From positions 1 to 37,864 of the forward strand of contig NZ_CANMRQ010000027.1 of NCBI RefSeq assembly GCF_947500325.1: a stretch of 37,864 nt of DNA. Direction: 5' to 3'. Position numbers and translations under genes: made by a program. The notes beneath the pieces were generated by a model. The model saw only the letters and a program-made list of their open reading frames with translations, was not told the DNA's origin and made no database searches. Shown here in pieces: positions 16,611-23,411 of this stretch. Within the stretch, counting starts at the first letter, position 1, and every line of letters begins with the position of its first letter. This stretch comes from an uncultured Lacinutrix sp. GTDB lineage: Bacteria > Bacteroidota > Bacteroidia > Flavobacteriales > Flavobacteriaceae.

Positions 16611-17537
16611 TTAAACGGCTTTTTGATTTGAATGATAATTATTTTGTAATAAATCATTAGTAGTACTAAATACTTTAATACTGGGCTCTATTTTAGTTTT
16701 ATCAATTAATTCAACCATTCTACCACATACTAAAAAAGTGTTTTTTGTGTTTTCTAAAAGTTTTTTTGAAAACTCATTTAAATAAGTTTTTAAAACATCT
16801 TTTTCGGGTTTAATTGTAAATGAAGATACAAATGTAATTTCTTCATAATAATCTTTTAAATACTCTAAACTATCAATAGGTACACTTTGACCAAGATAAA
16901 TACTTTGAAAACCTATTGATATTAGTTTATAATTTATATAGAGAATACCAATTTCATGTATTTCATTGTCTGGTAAAAATAATACATGTATTTTTTTATT
17001 CTGTTTTATAGGTAAATGTGTTTGAGCTATATCTATAGAAGTAAGAATTTTTTGCTTAATTAGCTCAACTATAAAATGCTCGTGGGCGGGAGTAATAGTA
17101 TTTGTCTGCCATAATAAACCTATTTTATCTAAAAGTGGTACAAAAATATTACAGAAGATGTCATCGAATGAATGTTCTCTTGTTAAGGTGTTGAATGTGT
17201 TGTAAAATATAGCTTGATCAAAATTTAACATTGACATTTTAAATAAATTAACATAATAATTGTTTTTGTCTTTATGCTCAGCTATCTCATTTACTATATT
17301 AGGGATTTCTTCAGCCTTTAATTTGGCAATTTTTGATACTTTATAGCCATTTCTATTTAGGAAGCTAATGTTTAGAAGTTTTTGAAGACTTTTTAGACTA
17401 TAATACCTAATGTTAGTCTCTGTTCTATTAGGTGCAAAAAGATTATATCTCTTTTCCCATATCCTGATGGTATGTGCTTTAATACCCGAAAGATTTTCTA
17501 AATCTTTTATACTAAATTTTGTTTTTATATTGTTCAT
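16611..17537 (-). CDS. CarH/LitR-like MerR regulator with B12-binding domain
   Basis: A 308-residue regulator. An N-terminal MerR helix-turn-helix (8-75, SIKDLENLSGIKAHTIRIWEKRY) is followed by a four-helix B12 cap (about 100-170) and a Rossmann-type cobalamin-binding domain (182-300). The cap keeps the W-x9-EH motif (Trp143 ... Glu153-His154), and the Rossmann domain keeps ExHxxG (Glu192, His194, Gly197), whose His is the lower axial cobalt ligand. CarH-type proteins are tetrameric repressors with adenosylcobalamin in the dark and fall apart in light, switching on carotenoid genes. Here the residue after Trp143 is Gln144, whereas in light-sensing CarH it is the His that becomes the second cobalt ligand in light. 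It heads the crt operon and has an inverted repeat at its own start, suggesting autoregulation. Confidence 0.88.
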   Translation of the reverse strand: MNNIKTKFSIKDLENLSGIKAHTIRIWEKRYNLFAPNRTETNIRYYSLKSLQKLLNISFLNRNGYKVSKIAKLKAEEIPNIVNEIAEHKDKNNYYVNLFKMSMLNFDQAIFYNTFNTLTREHSFDDIFCNIFVPLLDKIGLLWQTNTITPAHEHFIVELIKQKILTSIDIAQTHLPIKQNKKIHVLFLPDNEIHEIGILYINYKLISIGFQSIYLGQSVPIDSLEYLKDYYEEITFVSSFTIKPEKDVLKTYLNEFSKKLLENTKNTFLVCGRMVELIDKTKIEPSIKVFSTTNDLLQNNYHSNQKAV

Positions 17538-17566
17538 TGTTTAGCTAATATAGTTAAACAAAATTA
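17538..17566 (-). promoter_or_regulatory. carH-crt operon -7 box and overlapping operator-like inverted repeat
   Basis: On the minus strand an exact TAnnTTTG box (TAATTTTG) lies at 17566-17559, with no TTG at 19-20 bases. Directly downstream, an imperfect palindrome at 17538-17560 has the form TGTTTA-N-CTA-N3-TAG-N-TAAACA. It spans the expected transcription start and ends right at the ATG. That is the position expected of a repressor site used by the operon's own MerR regulator. Confidence 0.6.
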
Positions 17567-17614
17567 AAAAAATATAGCTTTAGATAGTATAAATCAAAAA
17601 ATAGTGTGGTATAG

Positions 17615-17699
17615 TGCGCACGAGAAGATTCGAACTTCCACGACCTAAGCGGTCACTGGCCCCTCAAGCCAGCGCGTCTACCAATTCCGCCACGTGCGC
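17615..17699 (-). tRNA. tRNA-Leu (anticodon GAG)
   Basis: An 85-base class II tRNA with a long variable arm. The acceptor stem is GCGCACG/CGTGCGC and the discriminator is A. The anticodon stem CTGGC/GCCAG encloses the loop TTGAGGG, giving anticodon GAG for CUC/CUU codons. The T arm holds GTTCGAATC. No 3' CCA is encoded. It lies 77 bases upstream of the regulator gene on the same strand, with no terminator between them. Confidence 0.95.
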
Positions 17700-17712
17700 A
17701 TTTAAAATAAAG

Positions 17713-17749
17713 ATAAAAAAAAAGTTAAGCAATTGCTTAACTTTTTTTT
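17713..17749. terminator. Bidirectional hairpin between the two tRNA genes
   Basis: GTTAAGC-AATT-GCTTAAC (17724-17741) is flanked by A-runs on the left and T-runs on the right, a perfect rho-independent terminator on both strands. It lies 1 base past the 3' end of tRNA-Lys and 13 bases before the 5' end of tRNA-Leu. Confidence 0.85.
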
Positions 17750-17750
17750 G

Positions 17751-17823
17751 TGACCGGGCTGGGGCTCGAACCCAGGACCCTCTCCTTAAAAGGGAGATGC
17801 TCTACCAACTGAGCTACCAGGTC
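17751..17823 (-). tRNA. tRNA-Lys (anticodon UUU)
   Basis: A 73-base tRNA. The anticodon stem TCTCC/GGAGA encloses loop CTTTTAA, giving anticodon TTT. The D arm is GCTCAGTTGGTAGAGC and the T arm CTGGG-TTCGAGC-CCCAG. The acceptor stem GACCTGG/CCCGGTC pairs except at 5-68, which reads as U against C. No CCA is encoded. An excellent promoter lies 27 bases upstream. Confidence 0.95.
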
Positions 17824-17849
17824 ATTAATGTTTTTCTCTAATGAGGGTG

Positions 17850-17879
17850 CAAATATAAAACGAATTATTATATATACAA
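17850..17879 (-). promoter_or_regulatory. Consensus promoter of tRNA-Lys
   Basis: On the minus strand TTG (17879-17877), a 19-base spacer, then TATATTTG (17857-17850). Both elements match the Bacteroidetes sigma-A consensus exactly. The predicted start near 17843 leaves about 20 bases of leader before the tRNA. Confidence 0.85.
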
Positions 17880-17956
17880 GCGTATTTATAATAATTTTTT
17901 TGTTTTTTTGTTGACCAATTTCCTATGTTTTTAATAATCAAATAATAAGGTGAAAA

Positions 17957-18475
17957 ATGAATTTAATTTTAATTGGATATATGGCTTCTGGAAAGTCTGC
18001 AGTTGGTGTGAAATTAGCAGATTCTTTGAAATATGATTTTGTTGATTTAGATAATTATATTGAATCTCAAGAAAAATGTACCATTAAGGAAATATTCAAA
18101 AACAAAGGAGAATTGTATTTTAGAAAACAAGAGAAATTTTGTTTAGAGAAATTAATTTCTGAAAAAAAGAATACAATTATTTCTTTAGGAGGAGGAACAC
18201 CATGTTATTATAATACCATAAACGAATTAATAGATAATAAAACGTTAAATACTATTTATTTAAAAGTGTCAATTCCTGAATTAGTTAGAAGGCTAAAAAA
18301 TGAAAAGAATAAAAGACCACTAATAGCTCATATAGAATCTGATGAGTTACTAACAGAATTTATAGGGAAACATTTATTTGAGCGTTCGCAATACTATAAT
18401 AAAGCAGAGTTTATAGTTAATGCTAACCTTTCAGTTGAGGAGATTATTGAGAATATAATAATTAAGTTATTTTAA
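17957..18475 (+). CDS. aroK: Shikimate kinase
   Basis: A 172-residue P-loop kinase that phosphorylates shikimate at the 3-hydroxyl in aromatic amino acid synthesis. The Walker A is GYMASGKS (7-14), the shikimate-binding D-x-D is VDLDNYIE (about 30-37), the conserved R is in LYFRKQE (about 52-58), and the SLGGGTP loop (about 75-81) and lid RPLI (about 114-117) are present. The length is normal for the family. It converges with the phosphoribosyltransferase gene; their stop codons overlap by 9 bases. Confidence 0.95.
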   Translation: MNLILIGYMASGKSAVGVKLADSLKYDFVDLDNYIESQEKCTIKEIFKNKGELYFRKQEKFCLEKLISEKKNTIISLGGGTPCYYNTINELIDNKTLNTIYLKVSIPELVRRLKNEKNKRPLIAHIESDELLTEFIGKHLFERSQYYNKAEFIVNANLSVEEIIENIIIKLF

Positions 18476-18970
18476 ATATGCTTCAAAGGTTTTACCTTCT
18501 AAAATTATTTCAACATGTTCATTTAAAGAAGTTGATAATGATATACCTTTAAAATCTGCCTTAACAGGGTATTTTTTATGATTTCTATTAACTAGTACAG
18601 CTGTTTTAAACTGCTTTAAAGGTACATCTAGAAAATGTTTAACACCATATACAAGCGTTGTACCAGAATTTAATACATCATCAATTAAAACAATAGATTT
18701 ATTACAATATTCTTCTTTATGCAAAGAGGTTTTAATAGGTTGAATAGGTTCTTTTTTGTTTATAATAACTTTGCAAAGTATAGGTTTAATAGGAGAAATT
18801 TTTGCTAAGATGGTTTTTAGTTTTTTTGCTAAAATATAACCGTTACTATCTATGCCTGCAAGTATTACCTCGGTTTCATCGACATTACTTTCGTATATTT
18901 GATAAGCAATTCTTCTTATTTTATTGTTTATTTCATCATGTGACAAAATACTGTTTTTTAACTTTAACAT
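18467..18970 (-). CDS. Phosphoribosyltransferase family protein (PyrR-like)
   Basis: A 167-residue type I phosphoribosyltransferase. The 13-residue PRPP-binding motif VLIDDVLNSGTTLVYG is clear at about 94-109, with the ILAGIDSNGYILAKKL segment (36-51) as the pyrophosphate loop. The PRTase fold and length are like PyrR, which binds uracil nucleotides or acts as a weak uracil phosphoribosyltransferase. I cannot tell base specificity from the sequence, because the hood domain is not diagnostic. It follows hslR by 20 bases, so the two genes probably share a transcript, and it overlaps aroK tail to tail by 9 bases. Confidence 0.85.
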   Translation of the reverse strand: MLKLKNSILSHDEINNKIRRIAYQIYESNVDETEVILAGIDSNGYILAKKLKTILAKISPIKPILCKVIINKKEPIQPIKTSLHKEEYCNKSIVLIDDVLNSGTTLVYGVKHFLDVPLKQFKTAVLVNRNHKKYPVKADFKGISLSTSLNEHVEIILEGKTFEAYLK

Positions 18971-18990
18971 ACTTTGAAATTTATTAGAGT

Positions 18991-19365
18991 TTAAGAATCA
19001 TTTTCATTAAAAATATCTTCAATATCTCTTCTGTCTTTTTTTGTTGGTCTACCAGTTCCTTTTTTACGATAATAATCTTTAGCATATCTTAATAATTCTT
19101 GTGCTTCAAATTCAGATTTAGGAGTTGTATCAACTCTATAAATATCTACTAATTTAGCTCCAAGTCTATTTGGTGGAATGTCTAAAACCTTTAACGAATA
19201 GTTTACTTGCTCTTTCCTTACAGTAATTATATCTGTTGGATAAACATCTCTACTTGGTTTAACTACTTGATCATTAATTTTTACATGCCCTTTTTTACAA
19301 GCTGTAGTTGCTATATTTCTAGTCTTGAAATATCTTAAACACCATAAATACTTATCTATTCGCAT
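18991..19365 (-). CDS. hslR: S4-domain RNA-binding protein (Hsp15/HslR type)
   Basis: A 124-residue basic protein. Residues 1-60 form an S4 RNA-binding domain (MRIDKYLWCLRYFKTRN, then ACKKGHVKINDQVVKPSRDV), matching the Hsp15 family, which binds 50S subunits carrying nascent chains after stalled translation. The C-terminal half is a charged tail (KDYYRKKGTGRPTKKDRRDIEDIF), also typical. It is the first gene of a two-gene unit with the PyrR-like protein. On the minus strand an exact TATTTTTG box lies at 19437-19430, inside the first bases of the divergent FKBP gene. Confidence 0.9.
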   Translation of the reverse strand: MRIDKYLWCLRYFKTRNIATTACKKGHVKINDQVVKPSRDVYPTDIITVRKEQVNYSLKVLDIPPNRLGAKLVDIYRVDTTPKSEFEAQELLRYAKDYYRKKGTGRPTKKDRRDIEDIFNENDS

Positions 19366-19395
19366 ATAATTTATCTAAAATCTACGTTAATGATA

Positions 19396-19425
19396 TTGTG
19401 CAAGATTATTATTAAACTTATCTTG
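19396..19425 (+). promoter_or_regulatory. Possible promoter of the FKBP lipoprotein
   Basis: TTG at 19396-19398, a 20-base spacer, then TATCTTG(C) from 19419. It has one T fewer than the TAnnTTTG consensus. The position suits the ATG at 19445. Confidence 0.35.
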
Positions 19426-19444
19426 CGCTCAAAAATAAGCAAAA

Positions 19445-20554
19445 ATGAACGTAAGGAAATTTTTAACACCTATTTTATTACTATCTATAGTAATAATATC
19501 TTGTAAACCAGATGATGATGCTGTTTCACAAACGCCAGATCGTGATAGGCAAGAAGTGTATGATGAAAACATTATTGAAATCGAAGAATATCTTTCTACT
19601 CATTTTTTTAATTATGAGGATTTTGCATTAAATGCGGCTTATAGCGATTTTTCTATGACACCAGCAACTATTACTCCTAATGATGAATTTGAAGTTGTTT
19701 TTGATACTATAGATGAAAATAATATGGATAAAACTCCTATTATTGATTTTTTAAATGCATCTACTTTTCCTAAATTAATTGCTAAGACAATTACTCAAGA
19801 CAATGTAGATTATAAATTATATATTTTACAGTTAAGAGGTAGTGTAGACGATATTAATGCATTAGGGAATAATATACATCCTTTGGATGAAGCTGTCGTA
19901 GAATATAATGGGTTTTTACCAGATGGAGATTCATTTGATAAAGCAGTGTTTCCAATTTCTTTTAATTTAACTACAGTTGGATCTATTGGAGGTGTAGTTA
20001 CTGGATTTAGAGAAGCTTTAATTGAATTCAAAACATCTGTAGGCTTTACTGAGAATACCGATACTAGTGGAAACCCTGATGGAACTATAACAAATCATAA
20101 TCACGGAATTGGAGCTGTTTTTATTCCTTCTGGTTTAGGATACTTTAGAAATGCACCTTTAGGTGTGCCAAGCTATTCTCCAATATTTTTCACTTTCAAT
20201 ACTATAGATAGAAATGATACTGATTTTGATTTAGATAACGTACCATCTTACTTAGAGGATTTAAATAATAATGAAGATGGAGAAGATGATAATACAGATG
20301 GAGATTCAGCTCCTGATTATATTGATAATGACGATGATAATGATGGTGTTCTTACGAGAGATGAAGATGTAGATGAAGATGACGATCCAACCAACGATGA
20401 TACAGATTTAGACACTATACCTAATTATTTAGATGATGATGATGATGGAGATGGTATTTTAAGTAAAAATGAAGATGCTAATAATGATGGTCTTATTACT
20501 AATGATGATACCGATGGTGACGGAATACCAAATTATTTAGATTCAGATTCTTAA
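19445..20554 (+). CDS. FKBP-type prolyl isomerase lipoprotein with calcium-repeat tail
   Basis: A 369-residue lipoprotein. The signal ends IVIISC (Cys20) followed by KPDDD, an acidic surface-export signal. Residues about 140-270 form an FKBP domain ([17 protein letters not shown] ... [17 protein letters not shown] ... [12 protein letters not shown] ... [10 protein letters not shown]). Some catalytic aromatic positions look altered, so activity is uncertain. The last 95 residues are Asp-rich repeats of the D-x-D-x-D-G type ([33 protein letters not shown]), like thrombospondin type 3 calcium loops. This suggests a calcium-stabilised surface foldase. It ends in a strong bidirectional terminator. 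It is not part of the earlier foldase operon. Confidence 0.87.
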   Translation: MNVRKFLTPILLLSIVIISCKPDDDAVSQTPDRDRQEVYDENIIEIEEYLSTHFFNYEDFALNAAYSDFSMTPATITPNDEFEVVFDTIDENNMDKTPIIDFLNASTFPKLIAKTITQDNVDYKLYILQLRGSVDDINALGNNIHPLDEAVVEYNGFLPDGDSFDKAVFPISFNLTTVGSIGGVVTGFREALIEFKTSVGFTENTDTSGNPDGTITNHNHGIGAVFIPSGLGYFRNAPLGVPSYSPIFFTFNTIDRNDTDFDLDNVPSYLEDLNNNEDGEDDNTDGDSAPDYIDNDDDNDGVLTRDEDVDEDDDPTNDDTDLDTIPNYLDDDDDGDGILSKNEDANNDGLITNDDTDGDGIPNYLDSDS

Positions 20555-20573
20555 TTAGTAAGAGTTATATAAT

Positions 20574-20607
20574 AAAAAAAGCCCAACATATATGTTGGGC
20601 TTTTTTT
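20574..20607. terminator. Bidirectional terminator between FKBP and barrel genes
   Basis: A perfect palindrome GCCCAACATA-TATGTTGGGC (20581-20600) with seven A before and seven T after. It serves both convergent genes. Confidence 0.95.
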
Positions 20608-20608
20608 A

Positions 20609-21250
20609 TTATAAATCAAAAGATAAACTTAAAATTAATTGATTTGCTCTAGTATCTAATCTATCAGAAGTTACTGAGGAATTATTAGTGATAATTGTTG
20701 CTTCATTATCACTAAACCCTCGTTCATATCTTAGGTCTATTCCTATACGATTAAAATTTACTGCAACTCCAAAATTTAATCCAACAGAAAAATCATTTTC
20801 AATTTGAGATATTCTAGCGTTATCTAATTCAGAGTCTAAAATATATTGAAAAGCAGGACCTGCAAATGCATATAAGGGACCAATGATTTTAACACCAACT
20901 AAAACAGGAGCATCTATTTTTTGTAAATTAAAATCTCCTATAGAATATTCACTCTTGGTTTTAGTATATACTAACTCTGGTTTTATATAGATTCTATTAA
21001 CACCTAGCTTACCAAATAACCCAATGTGATATCCTACTGAGGCAGATGGATCTTCGCTAGCCATAGATATTGAATTAAAGTAATTGCCGTTAGAATTGTA
21101 ATTTACTCCAGCTCTTACACCAAAAGCATTTCCTTTTTGAGCAATAACAGATGTAATTGTAAATAAAAATAGAAAGGCGCAAAAAAACACTTTTTTATTC
21201 AAGTCAATTTTGTATTGTAAGTGATTACTAAACTTTTTAAAAGTATTCAT
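20609..21250 (-). CDS. Outer-membrane beta-barrel protein (PorT-like)
   Basis: A 213-residue exported protein. The hydrophobic segment (KVFFCAFLFLFTITSVIA, about 20-37) ends at AQ, a normal signal cleavage, though its n-region is long. The mature part alternates beta-strands typical of small outer-membrane barrels (FGVRAGVNYNS, IYIKPELVYTK, LYAFAGPAFQYIL, FSVGLNFGVAVNF, IGIDLRYERGF, NQLILSLSFDL) and ends in a hydrophobic residue preceded by an aromatic pattern, as barrel proteins do. It belongs to the PorT-like/OmpA-barrel group that Bacteroidetes have in many copies. Pore function or ligand is not visible. It is monocistronic and shares a terminator with the FKBP gene. Confidence 0.85.
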   Translation of the reverse strand: MNTFKKFSNHLQYKIDLNKKVFFCAFLFLFTITSVIAQKGNAFGVRAGVNYNSNGNYFNSISMASEDPSASVGYHIGLFGKLGVNRIYIKPELVYTKTKSEYSIGDFNLQKIDAPVLVGVKIIGPLYAFAGPAFQYILDSELDNARISQIENDFSVGLNFGVAVNFNRIGIDLRYERGFSDNEATIITNNSSVTSDRLDTRANQLILSLSFDL

Positions 21251-21328
21251 AATAATTCGTTTTAATGATTCAATAATAATAAAACGAAAACAGTATTAAA
21301 ATATTTTCTTCAAAAGGGTATTGAAATA

Positions 21329-21368
21329 AAAAAGGATGAAAAACGTGTTAAGTCATTTCATCCTTTTT
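21329..21368 (-). terminator. Terminator of the transketolase operon
   Basis: Arms AAAAAGGATGAA (21329-21340) and TTCATCCTTTTT (21357-21368) with a 16-base loop. It lies 20 bases after the minus-strand stop at 21388. Confidence 0.85.
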
Positions 21369-21387
21369 AGTAATATTATAAAAGTAA

Positions 21388-22341
21388 TTATTTCCTTTTA
21401 ATAGCTTTTTCACAAGCTTTTACTATAGCATCACTATTTAGTCCATATTTCTCCATAAGTTGTGCTGGTGTACCAGATTCTCCAAAAGTATCATTTGTAG
21501 CTACAAATTCTTGAGGAGTAGGTTTGTGTTGCGATAAAACTCTTGCTACACTTTCTCCAAGCCCACCTAAATGATTATGCTCTTCGGCAGTAACAATGCA
21601 TTTTGTCTTACTAACAGAGTCTATAATAGCCTTAGCATCTAAAGGTTTAATAGTATGAATATTAATAATTTCTGCAGAAATTCCTTTTTCATTTAAAGCT
21701 TTTGCTGCTTCTAAGGCTTCCCAAACTAAATGACCAGTTGCAACAATTGTAACATCGTTACCATCTTGTAGGTGTAAAGCTTTACCTATTTCAAATTTTT
21801 GGTTTTCAGGAGTAAAATTGGCAACTTTTGGTCTTCCAAAACGTAAGTAAACTGGACCATGGTGTTCTGCTATTGCAATTGTAGCAGCTTTAGTTTGATT
21901 ATAATCACATGGGTTAATAACAGTCATACCTGGTAACATTTTCATTAACCCTATATCTTCAAGAATTTGGTGTGTAGCACCATCTTCTCCTAAAGTTAAA
22001 CCTGCATGTGATGCACAGATCTTTACATTTTTATCAGAGTAAGCAACACTTTGTCTAATTTGATCGTAAACACGACCTGTAGAAAAGTTTGCAAACGTTC
22101 CTGTAAAAGGTATTTTTCCTCCAATAGTTAAACCAGCAGCTAAACCTATCATATTGGCTTCAGCAATACCAACTTGAAAGAAACGTTCTGGGTGATTTTT
22201 TTTGAAATCATCCATTTTTAAAGAACCAATCAAATCTGCACATAGTGCAACAACATTTTCATTAGTTTTTCCTAATTCAGTTAGTCCAGCTCCAAATCCT
22301 GAACGTGTATCTTTATTTCCTTGATTTTCGTATGTTTTCAT
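21388..22341 (-). CDS. Transketolase, C-terminal subunit
   Basis: A 317-residue half-transketolase with the pyrimidine-binding (PP-binding partner) domain and the C-terminal domain. The catalytic Glu that activates thiamine diphosphate is Glu61 in QVGIAEANMIGLAAGL. A conserved HAGLTLGEDGATHQ segment (about 109-122) follows. The C-terminal domain starts at about residue 190 (VTIVATGHLVWEALEAA). It pairs with the N-terminal subunit encoded 20 bases upstream to give one active enzyme of the pentose phosphate pathway. Each half lacks domains the other has, so this is a split gene, not a degraded one. Confidence 0.93.
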   Translation of the reverse strand: MKTYENQGNKDTRSGFGAGLTELGKTNENVVALCADLIGSLKMDDFKKNHPERFFQVGIAEANMIGLAAGLTIGGKIPFTGTFANFSTGRVYDQIRQSVAYSDKNVKICASHAGLTLGEDGATHQILEDIGLMKMLPGMTVINPCDYNQTKAATIAIAEHHGPVYLRFGRPKVANFTPENQKFEIGKALHLQDGNDVTIVATGHLVWEALEAAKALNEKGISAEIINIHTIKPLDAKAIIDSVSKTKCIVTAEEHNHLGGLGESVARVLSQHKPTPQEFVATNDTFGESGTPAQLMEKYGLNSDAIVKACEKAIKRK

Positions 22342-22361
22342 TTTTGTCTAGATTGGTAGTT

Positions 22362-23207
22362 TTAGTAATCTCCTAAAGTTTCAGTGTTTTGTGCTAATCC
22401 TATTGCTAATTGTTCATCATTAGGAGCTTTACCATGCCATGCGTGTGTATGCATCATAAAATCGACACCATTACCCATTACTGTTTTTAATAACACACAA
22501 ATTGGTTTCCCTTTGCCTGTTAATGCTTTAGCTTCTGCCATTCCTTTTAATATGGCGTCAACATTATTACCTTCTTCTATTTCAATTACGGTCCAACCAA
22601 AAGCTTCAAATTTTCCTTTTACACTTCCCATTGGTAAAACAGTATCAGTAGAACCATCAATTTGTTGTCCATTTAAATCTACTGTAGCAATTATGTTGTC
22701 TACTTTATTACCAGCAGCATACATAATGGCTTCCCAATTTTGACCTTCTTGTAATTCTCCATCACCATGTAAACTATAAACTATATGGTTACAACCATTT
22801 AGTTTTTTAGCTTGAGCTGCTCCTAAAGCAACGCTCATACCTTGACCTAAAGATCCAGATGCAATACGAACACCCGGTAATCCTTCATGAGTAGTAGGAT
22901 GGCCTTGTAAACGAGTATTTATTATGCGAAAAGTATTTAACTCTTCTACTGGAAAATAACCAGCTCTGGCTAAAACGCTATAATAAACAGGAGAGATATG
23001 TCCATTAGAAAGGAAAAATAAATCCTCACCAATACCATCCATATCAAAATCATCTTTTCTATCCATGATTTCATTGTAGAGCGTTACAAAAAATTCTGCA
23101 CAGCCAAGAGAACCGCCAGGATGACCAGAATTTACTTTGTGTACCATTCGCAGAATATCTCTACGAACTTGAGTTGTAATGTTTTCTAATTGTTGTGTTG
23201 TTGCCAT
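22362..23207 (-). CDS. Transketolase, N-terminal subunit
   Basis: A 281-residue protein holding the thiamine diphosphate pyrophosphate-binding domain. The metal/TPP motif is GDGELQEGQNWEA (148-160), with the closing Asn in DLNGQQIDG (177-185). SGHPGGSLG (27-35) and the GSLGQGMSVALGAA loop (118-131) are the other family marks. With the C-terminal subunit it transfers two-carbon units between ketose and aldose phosphates. It is the first gene of a two-gene operon with an excellent promoter 26 bases upstream. Confidence 0.94.
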   Translation of the reverse strand: MATTQQLENITTQVRRDILRMVHKVNSGHPGGSLGCAEFFVTLYNEIMDRKDDFDMDGIGEDLFFLSNGHISPVYYSVLARAGYFPVEELNTFRIINTRLQGHPTTHEGLPGVRIASGSLGQGMSVALGAAQAKKLNGCNHIVYSLHGDGELQEGQNWEAIMYAAGNKVDNIIATVDLNGQQIDGSTDTVLPMGSVKGKFEAFGWTVIEIEEGNNVDAILKGMAEAKALTGKGKPICVLLKTVMGNGVDFMMHTHAWHGKAPNDEQLAIGLAQNTETLGDY

Positions 23208-23233
23208 TATTTTTAGCTTGGTTTATAAAGCAT

Positions 23234-23263
23234 CAAAAATAACTTTTTGATAAGGGTTTACAA
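23234..23263 (-). promoter_or_regulatory. Consensus promoter of the transketolase operon
   Basis: On the minus strand TTG (23263-23261), a 19-base spacer, then TATTTTTG (23241-23234). This exact match to the Bacteroidetes consensus predicts a start near 23227, about 20 bases before the ATG. Confidence 0.85.
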
Positions 23264-23383
23264 AGACTCTAACAATGCACTTATTAACGAATTGATATGA
23301 TTTGCTAACAATTGAAAAAAAGCTGCGTTAGAAAACAAGAAGAATTTTATTAAATGTTTAAGATGGTATGAGATATAGTTAAT

Positions 23384-23391
23384 TATCTTTG
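23384..23391 (+). promoter_or_regulatory. Promoter -7 box of tgt
   Basis: TATCTTTG is an exact TAnnTTTG box, 20 bases before the tgt ATG. No TTG occurs at the usual distance upstream, so the -33 element is weak or absent. Confidence 0.55.
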
Positions 23392-23411
23392 CCTTCGGAA
23401 TAATTTAGAAT

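Noticed and set aside
17538-17614. Cobalamin riboswitch ahead of the B12-binding regulator
   Set aside because: Only 77 bases separate tRNA-Leu from the ATG, too short, and no B12-box-like sequence is visible.
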